The notes beneath the pieces are model-generated. The model saw nothing but the letters and a program-made list of their open reading frames with translations. It did no database searches and had not been told where the DNA came from. A stretch of 64,000 nucleotides of DNA from Oleispira sp963851095 (GTDB lineage Bacteria; Pseudomonadota; Gammaproteobacteria; Pseudomonadales; Oceanobacteraceae). The stretch's first letter is position 1, and every line of letters begins with the position of its first letter. This document shows, piece by piece, positions 36,794-46,270 of this stretch. The position numbers and the translations under genes are program-made. The DNA lies in contig CAWKOX010000012.1 of assembly GCA_963851095.1 (NCBI GenBank), positions 1-64,000 on the forward strand, in the 5' to 3' direction.

Positions 36794-37101
36794 CAAATGC
36801 TGGCTAGAGAATGCTAGTGGCTCATTTATTGGAAAGCCTGAGCACTTATTGGAAAAACTAAGTGTGGCAAACCTTTGCCGCATTGCCTCCTCTTTATATT
36901 AAACGGCCACTACCCAGTGGCAATATAATGACACTTATACCGTTATCAAATAATCAATCCTTCAAAATCTTCAAAAATTCCTTACTGTTTAGCTTGATAG
37001 CGGCTGAAAGGCAGAGGTAAGTTGTTGAAAAAACACAACTAATATTTGTTGGTGTGTATCTTGCTGAGTACTGAACAAGTGTATTCAGTTAGGATGTATT
37101 C
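36794..37101 (+). other. Intergenic region with several small hairpins
   Basis: 308 bp without a gene. Visible structures: GCCACT ACCC AGTGGC near 36904, GGCAAA CC TTTGCC near 36865, and CTAGC repeats just after the DUF3422 stop. The phrase TTATTGGAAA occurs twice. None has a T run that would make it a clear terminator. Confidence 0.45.
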
Positions 37102-37776
37102 ATGGACATTAATAATCAAGCTCAGTCTTATCAAGGCTTGCTTAACATGCTCAACGGCAAGCCAGCTAATGACATTGGGTCAACCAGCCAACAGCGTATT
37201 GTTGATTCTTTACCCTATTCCAGTGATAGCACTGCAGACAGTGTTTCTTTATCTTATAAGGGGGCCAAGCTGGGTATGATTTCCGCCGAATATTTTTCGG
37301 GTACGGTTAAATCTAGCGATATTCCTAAACTCACCGAACGTTTATATCAAGATGGTTTCATTAATGAGTCTGAATACCGCGCCTTAGGTGGGGTGAAGGC
37401 CGATGAGCCGACGTCTCAGATTGCCCAGTCGGTTAATTTTCTCAATGATTTTATTATGGGAGAAATTGTTGACGGTGATTCCGAAGGCGCTAAAAGCCTG
37501 ATGTTGGCGGTAGATTCACTGCAGAATATGGACGAGCAGAGCAACTTAGATTCAAGGCGTAAAGAAACTGAGGCCTATGAGTTTGTTAGCAGCTACACTG
37601 AATTATTAAAGGAGACGAATGCTCCCTCCCATCTTATTAAAGGTTTTGAGCAGGTCTTACAGGTTTTTGAAGCATTGGATACGGTACGAAAAAATGAGCT
37701 ACAGACAGGGGCGTTGGCCAGCTATGCAAGTGTGCAAGACACTCTTAATGATTATCAAGATGAAAGAAATTCGTAA
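37102..37776 (+). CDS. Hypothetical protein, 224 residues
   Basis: No signal peptide or membrane segment. It is an acidic, mostly helical protein with an S/T/Q-rich first 60 residues (MDINNQAQSYQGLLNMLNG) and then helices such as DIPKLTERLYQDGFINESEYRALGG and LLKETNAPSHLIKGFEQVLQVFEAL. The style resembles small proteins linked to motility or secretion, but I cannot name a family. It overlaps the next gene by 17 bp, suggesting co-expression. Confidence 0.65.
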   Translation: MDINNQAQSYQGLLNMLNGKPANDIGSTSQQRIVDSLPYSSDSTADSVSLSYKGAKLGMISAEYFSGTVKSSDIPKLTERLYQDGFINESEYRALGGVKADEPTSQIAQSVNFLNDFIMGEIVDGDSEGAKSLMLAVDSLQNMDEQSNLDSRRKETEAYEFVSSYTELLKETNAPSHLIKGFEQVLQVFEALDTVRKNELQTGALASYASVQDTLNDYQDERNS

Positions 37777-38650
37777 CCTAAGCTCAGCTAAGCCATTTAT
37801 TATGCTGCTCTTAGCCATGGGGAGTAATGGTGTGGCCCAAGCTGCGATGCCATACTCTGATGGGCAGCAGGTCGGTATCCATATGGGTAGCGAAAGTTTA
37901 ACGTCGTTAGAATCTGGGCCAGGAGATACTTTTTCTGCCAGCCAAAAGTCTATAATACTGCCTTTAGAGCAAAAGAGTCGTCGTAGAGAAAGCTTTAGCT
38001 CTCAGTTTCATCTTGATATAACAGAATTCGATTGGCGCGGCTCAACCGCTGCGCAAAAAGAATATATATGGCTATCCATGCCCATTCAGTATCAACAGCA
38101 GAGAGATAAAAATACTTTATTTATGTTGGACTTTGAGCCAGGTTTCATGACCGATGGTAGCAACATTGGTATCGATCAAATAGGACTAAATGGTTCTGTA
38201 ACGGGCCGTCGCCTGCTGGGTAATGGCGGTTTTTGGCAGTATGGTTTAACGGTCAATCGTGCATTTGGTGATTATAATGTTCGCCCTTTGGTATCGGTCG
38301 GATTTCAAGCCTCACAGCGAACTTGGGTAGAACTGGGTTTCCCCAATATTAATGTTAAACATCGCTTATCAGGTGCGTTGAAAAGTTATTTCATGGTGAA
38401 GCCCGCGGGTGGCGTGTGGAAGGAAGAAATTAAAACAGATACGCTCAAAAAAGAAGTTAGTTTGCAGTACAGCAATTGGCAGGTGGGCCTTGGCGCTGAT
38501 TTTCATTGGCGAGAGTCGTTATGGCTTAATGCCGAGATAGGCCAGCTTCGAAATCGACGAGTGCGTGCCTTTGATGATGGCGGGGCTTTGGTTAAAGCAA
38601 CACCTGGGCAAAGCCGATATTGGCGTATTGGTGCGAGCTTGAAGTATTAG
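37760..38650 (+). CDS. Putative outer-membrane or periplasmic beta-rich protein
   Basis: About 296 residues. The frame is open from 37619, but I start at the ATG at 37760: MKEIRNLSSAKPFIMLLLAMGSNGVAQA is a good signal peptide and this overlaps the previous stop by only 17 bp. The mature part alternates polar and hydrophobic residues (FWQYGLTVNRAFGDYNVRPLVSVGFQA; WRESLWLNAEIGQLRNRRV) and ends WRIGASLKY, with a C-terminal aromatic as in outer-membrane barrels. No family recognised. It is probably co-expressed with the gene at 37102. Confidence 0.65.
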   Translation: MKEIRNLSSAKPFIMLLLAMGSNGVAQAAMPYSDGQQVGIHMGSESLTSLESGPGDTFSASQKSIILPLEQKSRRRESFSSQFHLDITEFDWRGSTAAQKEYIWLSMPIQYQQQRDKNTLFMLDFEPGFMTDGSNIGIDQIGLNGSVTGRRLLGNGGFWQYGLTVNRAFGDYNVRPLVSVGFQASQRTWVELGFPNINVKHRLSGALKSYFMVKPAGGVWKEEIKTDTLKKEVSLQYSNWQVGLGADFHWRESLWLNAEIGQLRNRRVRAFDDGGALVKATPGQSRYWRIGASLKY

Positions 38651-38729
38651 GTTTATGGTTATTTACTGGCTTAGTCTGCCCTAAGCCATTAAACTGCTTC
38701 TTTTCATATCGTTAGTAGAAGAAGTTTCA

Positions 38730-40733
38730 ATGTTAAACCTCGATGCACTGTCTCAACTTAAGTCACTAAAGCAAGAAATCCACTCCAGTATTCCTCGTCA
38801 TGAAGGCAGGGTGCGCGCAACCGGTGGTCGTTATGGCTTTGTGAATACCGACGATAACGAACAGTTTTTTTTAAGCCCAGACGAAATGGATAAAGTCCTG
38901 TCGGGCGATATCATCGCCTTTAAAGTCGAAGAGACGAAAGACGGCAAAAGCCAAGCGATTATCGAAAAGCTAATTTCATCTGTTCAAGATGAGTTTATTG
39001 GACAATATATTGTTAAAGGTAAGGGGCATTTCATTTCCCCTGACCATCCAACGTTTAACCGTTGGGTTTTTGTTCCTCCTGCCCAGCGTAGCGGTGCCAA
39101 AGATGGCGACCTAGTTGCCTGCAAAATTTCTCAACACCCTTATCCTCACGGCAAGGTTCAAGCGCAAGTTTTAAACGTTATTGGTCAAACTAACGATCGT
39201 CAAATTGAAAGTAATATGATGATGCGTAAATGGGATCTAGCGGGTGATTTTTCAGAAGACTGCCAGAATGAAGCTCAAGCCTTATTATCCGTTATGGATG
39301 AAGCGACTTCAGCCGACCCTCGAGCGGATTTAACCGCTGCTAACTGGCTCACCATTGATTCGGCGATGAGCCGTGATTTAGATGATGCGTTGTGCTGTCA
39401 AAAAACGGATACGGGTTGGGCTTTGCAAGTCGCTATTGCTGATCCGAGCTGCGCGATCAAACCAGGCTCAGATTTAGATAAAGAAGCTTTGCGTCGCGGA
39501 ACTTCGAGCTACTTTATTGATAACATGATTCCAATGTTGCCGAGTGCTTTATCTGAAGGCGCATTCTCGTTGCTACCCAATCAAGTGCGTCCAACCTTGG
39601 TATGTCACTTATCGATTTCAGAGCAAGGTGAGATTACTGACTATCGTTTAGAGTCTGCACTAATCGAATCAAAAGCCAAATTAAGCTATGTCCAAGTGGC
39701 TGCATTCTTAGACGATGCCAGTTCGAGTGATGAGCAAATTAATGAAGTTATCCAGCCGGTATTAACCGATTTAAATGCCTGCGCGATTGCATTGAATGGT
39801 TTCCGCCGTCAACACAATCTAGTGTTAGATGATCGTATTGAGTACAAAGCGTATTTGAATGATCAAGGTAAGATTGATCAAATTGTGCCATCGGAACGTA
39901 ATGTTGCCCATAAGTTGGTTGAAGAGTGCATGGTTGCGGTTAACCGCAGTGTTGCAGACTTTTTAGCGCAAAAAGAACACGGCTTATTTATTCAGCACGC
40001 AGGTATTCGTTCAGAGCGCCAAGGCGAAGCTCGTGCATTAGTAAAAGAACAGTTGAAGATTGCTAATCCTGAAAAAATCTCAACGCTCGAAGGCTTTATT
40101 GAGATTCAGCAGTTGATCGCCGCGGGTGACCCAGAAGCAGAAGGCGGCAAGTTTGAATTACCTTTGCAGGCAATTTTAGCGCGTCAGCTAGAGCGCAGTA
40201 AATTTGGCACCGAGCCTAAGCCTCATGTAGGTATGGGGTTAACCGCTTATACAACCTTCACGTCGCCGATTCGTAAGTACAATGATTTATTAGTACACCG
40301 TCTGGTTAAGTCGTATTTGTTTGATACTCCAATGGATGCCATTGCAGCGGATGTATTAGAGCAATTGGGCAAAGCACAAAATAATAGCCGTATGGCTGCT
40401 TGGCAGGCTGATCAGTGGTTAAAAGCTGAATGGTTACTGCGTCAGTTTACGCTAGAGAAAGAATCAAACAGCGTAAGTAAAGAAGGCGTTAAACGTACGG
40501 GTAAGATTGTACAAGTGAACAGCGGTGGGTTTACGGTTCGTTTGGATGATTGTGGTATTGAAGGTCAGATCGATGTTCGTCGTAACAAAGACTGGAAGTT
40601 TGATACAAAAACCATGACGCATAAACACCTAGAGACAGCGTATCGTTTAGAGCAGTCGGTAACCGTTACGATCGCAAGCATTACACCAGTATTGCGTGAC
40701 GTTAAATTCAACTTGGTTGAAGCGGCTGAATAG
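38730..40733 (+). CDS. rnb: Exoribonuclease II family protein
   Basis: 667 residues, close to the 644 of E. coli RNase II. N-terminal cold-shock-like domains (HEGRVRATGGRYGFVNTDD) lead into the RNB catalytic domain with the acidic cluster LTIDSAMSRDLDDAL. A C-terminal S1 domain (GKIVQVNSGGFTVRLDDCGIEGQIDV) follows. It degrades single-stranded RNA 3' to 5'. It lacks the long N-terminal helix-turn-helix and basic tail of RNase R, so RNase II is the better name. Single gene with a terminator behind. Confidence 0.88.
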   Translation: MLNLDALSQLKSLKQEIHSSIPRHEGRVRATGGRYGFVNTDDNEQFFLSPDEMDKVLSGDIIAFKVEETKDGKSQAIIEKLISSVQDEFIGQYIVKGKGHFISPDHPTFNRWVFVPPAQRSGAKDGDLVACKISQHPYPHGKVQAQVLNVIGQTNDRQIESNMMMRKWDLAGDFSEDCQNEAQALLSVMDEATSADPRADLTAANWLTIDSAMSRDLDDALCCQKTDTGWALQVAIADPSCAIKPGSDLDKEALRRGTSSYFIDNMIPMLPSALSEGAFSLLPNQVRPTLVCHLSISEQGEITDYRLESALIESKAKLSYVQVAAFLDDASSSDEQINEVIQPVLTDLNACAIALNGFRRQHNLVLDDRIEYKAYLNDQGKIDQIVPSERNVAHKLVEECMVAVNRSVADFLAQKEHGLFIQHAGIRSERQGEARALVKEQLKIANPEKISTLEGFIEIQQLIAAGDPEAEGGKFELPLQAILARQLERSKFGTEPKPHVGMGLTAYTTFTSPIRKYNDLLVHRLVKSYLFDTPMDAIAADVLEQLGKAQNNSRMAAWQADQWLKAEWLLRQFTLEKESNSVSKEGVKRTGKIVQVNSGGFTVRLDDCGIEGQIDVRRNKDWKFDTKTMTHKHLETAYRLEQSVTVTIASITPVLRDVKFNLVEAAE

Positions 40734-40811
40734 CGCGAGCTTTTCTAGCGGTTGTTATTAACAGCGCGTTAATCAACCGCACGTAAAACTGCACATGTAA
40801 ACGCACATAAA

Positions 40812-40843
40812 AAAGGGCTTCAATGAATTGAAGCCCTTTTTTT
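40812..40843. terminator. Bidirectional terminator between rnb and the DUF885 gene
   Basis: AAAGGGCTTCAA pairs with TTGAAGCCCTTT around a TGAA loop, flanked by an A run and a T run. It serves both convergent genes. Confidence 0.92.
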
Positions 40844-40867
40844 GTTTCTGCCTTTTGAGACGTTACA

Positions 40868-42775
40868 TTAAGAGTCTTTACTCTCAATCCAAAGATCAAC
40901 CTGCTGTTCTAAAACATCTAAAGGTAGCGCGCCTTGCCCTAAAATCACCTGATGAAATTCTGGTAAGGAGAAATCTCTGCCAAGCGACTTCTTCGCTTTA
41001 TGCCTTAAGCGCTCAATCTCTAGTGCGCCAATTTTGTAGCTGGTTGCTTGCCCTGGCATGACTAAATAGCGTTCAATCGCATGAATCGAGTCTTGCTCAG
41101 AAAAAGGCGTATTCGCTAATCGATAAGCCAGAGCTTGTTCCTGAGACCAACCCTTTGAGTGTAGACCTGTATCCAAAACTAAACGCACTGCTCGCCATAG
41201 CTCCATAATTAATTGGCCATAACGTTCTTCATTTGAGGTATAGCCACCCATCTCATCCGCTAGCTTTTCTGCATACAGTCCCCAGCCTTCGCTATAAGCA
41301 GTAAAGCTCATTAAGCGACGGAAGCTTGCTAGGTTTTGATTTTCACGGGCGAGGGCAATTTGCATATGATGGCCTGGTAACGCTTCGTGGTACGCCAAGG
41401 CGGCTAGGCGATACTTGGGTAAGTCGTGCTGACGCGAAGGGTTTACATAATAAAAACCCGGGCGCGAACCGTCGAGAGCTGGTTGCTCATAAAATGCGAT
41501 AGGCGCACTTTTTTGGCGATATTTAGAGACTGCACGAACAACAATTGGGGTTTTAGGCATTTCTAAGAAACTCTGATGCAGGCGCATCGACATCGCGGCA
41601 ACTTTATCTCGCTGGTAGGCAATAAAATCTTTTTCGCCTTGCTCGTTCTGCTCAAAACGCTCTGAACTGTCTTCCATCCAAGTAAAGAACGTTTTTAGAT
41701 CCAATGTATCAATAACAGTGCCTTCGACATCGGCTGCTGGGTAGCCTAAAGGTTTTATTAACTTACGAATTTTCTTCTGGATGCGCGCCACTTCTTTTAA
41801 ACCAATGCTGTGTATTTGGTCGGCCGTTAAATTGGTCGTGGTATGGCTTTGCAGTAGCAGTTGATAGTATTCCTCGCCTTGCGGTAGGTCGCTGATCGCT
41901 TGATGCTTTGGTGCTCGTAAGGCCTGTTGTTGCAAGAAAGAAATTAAATCTTTATAGGCTGGTAATAGAGATCGTTGCAATGCTCTTTTCGCTTTGTTCA
42001 GTAGTACTTTGTCACTACTGGCAAATAAATCTAAGCCATCGATTTTTTTATTAAAATCTTTCCAAATAGGGCTACTGCCTTGGTTATCAAATGGGGCACC
42101 TTTTATCACATTTTCTGCGGCTTCTATTACATAAGGATAAACAAATTGAGGCGCGATAATACCAGCGGCCTCCGCGACTTCTAGGCGATTAATCAGCTCA
42201 CTGAATAGATGGCGAACACCATTAATACGATCGATGTAATCGTGAGCTTCTTGAATGGTATTAATGCTTTGGTAGTTAATCAGAACATTAGGAATGCGTG
42301 TATGCCAGCCGCCCATTTGTGAAAGGGCATAGCGGTGATGTTCGAAAGGCGTAAAGAGTAAGTCTTGCTCAATATGGTGCAGCAGCAATTCATACGATAA
42401 ACGGCTATCAGGGTTGAGGGCTCCCTGTTCTAATTCAATCAGCTGCTGGCGAAAGTCTTGAAGGGTCTCGATGTATTCTTGCTGAGCAGCAACCGATATG
42501 TCATCCCATTCAAACTGACCAGGCATGGCTAAGGTACTGCGTAGAACAGGGCTAGAATCAATTTGATATTGGTAATATTGCTCGAATATCGTTTCGGCCT
42601 GCTGTTGAACAAGCGCTTTTTTCTGTTGGCTATATTCTGGAGGGATTATTTCGGGCTCGGTTTTTAACGGATTAAATTGGCAGGCCGCTAAGCTCATCAA
42701 TACAACGGACGCGAGGCAGAATTTTATTGTGCGCAGTGGATAAGATGATCGTTGGGTTAAAGCTCGATATAGCAT
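40868..42775 (-). CDS. DUF885 family lipoprotein, probable metallopeptidase
   Basis: 635 residues. A signal peptide ends in the lipobox LMSLAAC (acylated Cys near 32). The DUF885 core carries HEALPGHH (His463 and following), an HExxxHH-type zinc site, and a downstream EGWGLYAE (near 496) that can supply the third ligand. Members of this family act like carboxypeptidases of the M3/gluzincin sort. The lipoprotein signal puts it at the cell envelope, facing the periplasm. Substrate unknown. Confidence 0.85.
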   Translation of the reverse strand: MLYRALTQRSSYPLRTIKFCLASVVLMSLAACQFNPLKTEPEIIPPEYSQQKKALVQQQAETIFEQYYQYQIDSSPVLRSTLAMPGQFEWDDISVAAQQEYIETLQDFRQQLIELEQGALNPDSRLSYELLLHHIEQDLLFTPFEHHRYALSQMGGWHTRIPNVLINYQSINTIQEAHDYIDRINGVRHLFSELINRLEVAEAAGIIAPQFVYPYVIEAAENVIKGAPFDNQGSSPIWKDFNKKIDGLDLFASSDKVLLNKAKRALQRSLLPAYKDLISFLQQQALRAPKHQAISDLPQGEEYYQLLLQSHTTTNLTADQIHSIGLKEVARIQKKIRKLIKPLGYPAADVEGTVIDTLDLKTFFTWMEDSSERFEQNEQGEKDFIAYQRDKVAAMSMRLHQSFLEMPKTPIVVRAVSKYRQKSAPIAFYEQPALDGSRPGFYYVNPSRQHDLPKYRLAALAYHEALPGHHMQIALARENQNLASFRRLMSFTAYSEGWGLYAEKLADEMGGYTSNEERYGQLIMELWRAVRLVLDTGLHSKGWSQEQALAYRLANTPFSEQDSIHAIERYLVMPGQATSYKIGALEIERLRHKAKKSLGRDFSLPEFHQVILGQGALPLDVLEQQVDLWIESKDS

Positions 42776-42820
42776 GAAAAATCTCTAAAATAATAGACTA
42801 AAAGCCCGCTATGAAAATAC

Positions 42821-42868
42821 ACAGCAAACATGGGCGTAAACATAAGCGCAAACATAAACGCTAACATA
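42821..42868 (+). repeat. Short 12-bp tandem repeat, about four copies
   Basis: ACAGCAAACATG, GGCGTAAACATA, AGCGCAAACATA and AACGCTAACATA follow one another. It lies between two minus-strand genes, just after the tapT stop. No function is suggested. Confidence 0.6.
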
Positions 42869-42895
42869 GCTGAAAGGCATGATAGCAGGAGGCTG

Positions 42896-43525
42896 TTAGC
42901 GCAACAAACCCAGTAAGGTATTTTGAAATAAATGAAAATTAGTATTCAAGCTTTGTGCGGTTAAAGGGTCTTGAAATTTGATCGCCGCCTCTATGGCTTC
43001 AAAGGTGCATAATCCTTGCTGATTTTTACGCAACTTGAAATGGCTCTCCAGAGTTTCACCTTCCGTTGTCTGGATGCTTACTTTTGGTAAAGCTTTAAGC
43101 CAAGGGCTTTGGCGCAGCATTTTTTTAGCTTCTTGCCAGGTGCCATCGATAACCCAAAGTGCTTTGATGGCATGAACATCAGTAGCCGCACCGAAAATGA
43201 CCTGCTTAAGATTTACGGCGTCATCACTAGGGAATAATAGATAATGGCCAGCTTGCTCGTCACTATTAGCACTAAATTCAGTAGCACTACATTCTGGGTA
43301 AATAAGTTCTGGCTTTCGGTGCCAGCGAATACGGTGAATATCTTTACTGCTTAAGAATGCCCATTGGCCCGTATTGTCATGACGTTGCCACTCATTACTA
43401 TGGCAGCAAATATTGATAATAAAAGGTAGCTCAACCTGTTCTATTTGGTCGCAAACACAACTTGCAGACGGCAAGCGGCAGGCGATGCAATGTGCGCAAT
43501 AAAAAGGAGAGTTAGGGCTTAACAT
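42896..43525 (-). CDS. tapT: tRNA-uridine aminocarboxypropyltransferase (DTW domain)
   Basis: 209 residues. It transfers the 3-amino-3-carboxypropyl group of SAM to a uridine of tRNA (acp3U). The N-terminal Cys cluster YCAHCIACRLPSASCVCD is a probable zinc site, and the DTW motif region reads ALWVIDGTWQEAKKM. HFKLRKNQQGLCTFEAIE is the third conserved block. The length matches the TapT group. It is a minus-strand gene 20 bp after the small zinc-ribbon gene at 43545. Confidence 0.87.
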   Translation of the reverse strand: MLSPNSPFYCAHCIACRLPSASCVCDQIEQVELPFIINICCHSNEWQRHDNTGQWAFLSSKDIHRIRWHRKPELIYPECSATEFSANSDEQAGHYLLFPSDDAVNLKQVIFGAATDVHAIKALWVIDGTWQEAKKMLRQSPWLKALPKVSIQTTEGETLESHFKLRKNQQGLCTFEAIEAAIKFQDPLTAQSLNTNFHLFQNTLLGLLR

Positions 43526-43544
43526 GGTGTAATTAATCTACCGA

Positions 43545-43748
43545 TTATTTAATACTGGGCATTATAAAAGGAGAAGCCGTCGAGGTGGTGAAAACATGCT
43601 TAGTCAATGTTTGATGAACGTGCCCGCAAGCATCACAATAGACTAAAATAAACCACGGCGTGCCATTCTTTGCGCGCTCTATGCTTTCTTTGGATTTGAA
43701 GTGTTCAATACCTTCAGTGCTGCAATTAGGGCATTTTGGTTCAGCCAT
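43545..43748 (-). CDS. Small zinc-ribbon protein
   Basis: 67 residues with two CxxC knuckles: CPNC (residues 6-9) and CDAC (about 38-41). That is enough for one structural zinc. The rest is short and mixed, ending in a T/S/P stretch. It lies immediately upstream of tapT on the same strand, so the two may be co-transcribed. Zinc-ribbon proteins of this size are usually uncharacterised. The start codon lies in the region divergent from the DUF4892 gene. Confidence 0.7.
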   Translation of the reverse strand: MAEPKCPNCSTEGIEHFKSKESIERAKNGTPWFILVYCDACGHVHQTLTKHVFTTSTASPFIMPSIK

Positions 43749-43797
43749 GGTAACCTCGGATAATAAGTTAAAACTATTTTTTGTAAGAGTTTATAAG

Positions 43798-44757
43798 ATG
43801 CAATTATCGGTTATGAGTTCCTTTAAGCAAGCAATGAAATTACTTTCACCCACATACTGCGTTTCAGCAGCAGGTTTGTTGAAAAAGGGAACGTCTTTGA
43901 TGCTTGGGTTAAGTATTTTAGCGGCATCTCATGTTACTGCGGCCGACGTGCCCACGATGGATGGCTTTCCACGTGCTGAATTATTAGAACAATCTGAGTT
44001 TAAAAATGCGGAATATCGATTAATTATCTCTGGGTTAAAGCGTAAACGCGCAGCGACCTCAGGGGAAGTTGAGCGCTTAATTACTGGCGATGTTAATCGT
44101 CAGTTTTGGCAGATCTCAACCAATCATGATGTTGAACAAGTGATGGAGTACTTCTTAAAACAGTGGCAAGACGAAAAGATACTATACCGCTGTAAAGGAC
44201 TAGATTGCGGCAGTAGTAACTTTTGGGCGAATGACATATTTAATAATGCCAAACTCTACGGGCGAGATAAAAACCAAGCGTATGTTGTCGCTATGGTACC
44301 AGGATCACCTAACAAACTTTATGTACTTTATACCGTGCAGCGCAGTAAACAAAAGTTGTATTTTAATTTAGATCAGGTCACTACAACCGACGAACTGACG
44401 AACGACAATGTTGAGCGTGAGAGCATAGAAGCCTTGTTACGCAAGGAATCTGGGTGGCTAGAAGGCTTAGTGACGATTGATGGACGAATAGACGAAGAAA
44501 AGTCAGAGATCTTATTATCGACCCTGAAAAACTTAGATAATACGATTAAGCGCCGTTTATATTTGGTGGTGCATTGTTATGAGGCAAATAACATGGCCGA
44601 CAACTTTGCGTGCTCAACACGTCTAGCGCAGCAATTACGCGCTGCGACGTATGATGATTTTGAACTGCCTGTCTTTGGTCACGGAGCGCTGACTTTACCA
44701 CCGGGGAACAATCTAGAACCACAATTACGCTTTATGTTATGGCCTAGACGTCATTAG
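43798..44757 (+). CDS. DUF4892-domain exported protein
   Basis: About 319 residues from the ATG at 43798, which has AAGAG upstream; the frame is open to 43660, but that part runs through the divergent neighbour. An internal signal peptide ends near LSILAASHVTAA, so the true start may be even later (43813 or 43834). The mature start DVPTMDGFPRAELLEQSEFKNAEYRLIISGLKR, followed by EVERLITGDVNRQFWQI, is typical of DUF4892. A Cys pair (YRCKGLDCGSSNFWAND) is conserved in the family. Role unknown; probably periplasmic. Confidence 0.8.
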   Translation: MQLSVMSSFKQAMKLLSPTYCVSAAGLLKKGTSLMLGLSILAASHVTAADVPTMDGFPRAELLEQSEFKNAEYRLIISGLKRKRAATSGEVERLITGDVNRQFWQISTNHDVEQVMEYFLKQWQDEKILYRCKGLDCGSSNFWANDIFNNAKLYGRDKNQAYVVAMVPGSPNKLYVLYTVQRSKQKLYFNLDQVTTTDELTNDNVERESIEALLRKESGWLEGLVTIDGRIDEEKSEILLSTLKNLDNTIKRRLYLVVHCYEANNMADNFACSTRLAQQLRAATYDDFELPVFGHGALTLPPGNNLEPQLRFMLWPRRH

Positions 44758-44761
44758 GGCT

Positions 44762-44793
44762 TTAGTTAAGGCCTTAACTAAGGCCTTAGTTAA
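44762..44793. repeat. Interlocking perfect palindromes
   Basis: TTAGTTAAGGCCTTAACTAA (44762-44781) is a perfect 20-bp palindrome. A second perfect 20-bp palindrome (44774-44793) starts inside it. The array begins 5 bp after the DUF4892 stop and may end its transcript, though there is no long T run. Confidence 0.7.
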
Positions 44794-44829
44794 AAGACGG
44801 TTTTCGGTGCAACGGTTGAAATACTAAAG

Positions 44830-44865
44830 CGATAGCACTAATAAAGACGACAGCACTAATAAAGA
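44830..44865 (+). repeat. 18-bp tandem repeat, two copies
   Basis: CGATAGCACTAATAAAGA (44830-44847) and CGACAGCACTAATAAAGA (44848-44865) differ at one base. They lie about 40 bp before the patatin gene start. Confidence 0.75.
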
Positions 44866-44902
44866 CGATTGAAGTAATTAATTTAGTATTGAGGAAGAAG
44901 TA

Positions 44903-46183
44903 ATGAGCAAAACAGTGGCACTCGTATTAGGCAGTGGTGGTGCGCGAGGCATGGCTCATATTGGGGTGATTCAAGAAATAGAAGCACGAGGTTACAAGGT
45001 TGTATCTGTTTCAGGTTGTTCGATTGGCGCCGTCGTCGGAGCGTTTTATAGCGCAAATAAATTGGACGTTTTTTATGAATGGGCTAAATCGCTTAACTAT
45101 TTAAATGTACTGCGATTAGTCGATTTTAGCTTTATTAGTAATGGCGCAATTCGGGGTGATAAGCTATTTTCAGTTTTATCTGACATGTTAGGCGATATTC
45201 AAATTGAAGACCTTGAAATTCCTTATACTGCAGTAGCAACCGATTTAATCAGCTCAAAAGAAGTGTGGTTTCAGCGTGGTTCATTAGAGCAAGCCATGCG
45301 AGCATCAGCAGCCATTCCAGGTCTTATTCAACCTGCTGAATATGAGGGGCGGCTCTACGTCGATGGTGGAGTACTTAACCCATTACCGATTGCCGCTTCA
45401 GTGTCGGCGCATGCCGATTATATTATTGCCGTTGATTTAAGTGCTGATGTGCCAAAGCCTAACATTAAAGACATTAAGCAGTTTGCTGACGAAGTGGAAG
45501 CTCAGGCTAAAGAAAAAGCCGATTGTGATCGGGCGGCGATGTCAGAAGCAGGGCATCAAGAGCAAGTTCAAAATCAGCTTGAGAGGGAAAGTAATGAAGC
45601 GGCTGAAGAGTCTGCCGCAGATGTTTATTCAAGCTCTGGTGTAAATGCAAAGTTAGATAGTACAAAGACAGATAGTTCAGAGGCAGGTGATGAAGCCAGC
45701 ACTCATGCACAGATGAATACAGATGCTGGCATTGAATCTGAAAAAGAAAGTGCAGATTCTAATTCTAGCGACGGTGCTGTTGCCGAGTTTAAAGGCAAAA
45801 TTACCAGCAAGCTCAAGCATATTACTCCCGATGCAGTTGCTCCAAATCTTTGGCTCAATAGCATGGTCAATAAGGCCAGCGACTGGTTTAGCCAAGACGA
45901 AACAGAAAGCGGCGAGGATGCACAAGCTAAAACAGAAATTAGCGGCTCTAAACTCGGTAAAATCGGTATTTTGTATCAAATGTTTGATGTGATGCAAACC
46001 TCATTAAGCCAATACAAAATTGCCGGTTATCCACCGGATCTACTGGTTAAAATCCCTAAAGACTGCGTAGAAATGTATGAGTTCTATCGAGCCAATGAAA
46101 TGATCGAGATGGGACGCTATATCGCAAAAGAAGCACTGGATGCTTTTGAACAAGGGCACAGTAGCGTTTATGGCCAGCGCTAG
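44903..46183 (+). CDS. RssA-like patatin phospholipase with acidic insertion
   Basis: 426 residues. The patatin core is complete: oxyanion loop GSGGARGMAHIG (10-21), nucleophile Ser40 in GCSIG, and catalytic Asp154 in DGG. The family core normally runs on directly, but here residues about 200-348 are a low-complexity stretch rich in E, S, A, D and K with no fold visible. The core end YKIAGYPPDLLVKIPKDC... EMIEMGRYIAKEALDAF returns afterwards. AGGAAG precedes the ATG. Predicted cytoplasmic lipid hydrolase; substrate unknown. Confidence 0.87.
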   Translation: MSKTVALVLGSGGARGMAHIGVIQEIEARGYKVVSVSGCSIGAVVGAFYSANKLDVFYEWAKSLNYLNVLRLVDFSFISNGAIRGDKLFSVLSDMLGDIQIEDLEIPYTAVATDLISSKEVWFQRGSLEQAMRASAAIPGLIQPAEYEGRLYVDGGVLNPLPIAASVSAHADYIIAVDLSADVPKPNIKDIKQFADEVEAQAKEKADCDRAAMSEAGHQEQVQNQLERESNEAAEESAADVYSSSGVNAKLDSTKTDSSEAGDEASTHAQMNTDAGIESEKESADSNSSDGAVAEFKGKITSKLKHITPDAVAPNLWLNSMVNKASDWFSQDETESGEDAQAKTEISGSKLGKIGILYQMFDVMQTSLSQYKIAGYPPDLLVKIPKDCVEMYEFYRANEMIEMGRYIAKEALDAFEQGHSSVYGQR

Positions 46184-46270
46184 CGCTGCCATTAAATAAT
46201 CTGGGCTGCTTCTAGGCTTGGTTGCTTGCCTTCTCAATGCTAGAATGTCGCCCTAATTTTTATCTTCGGT

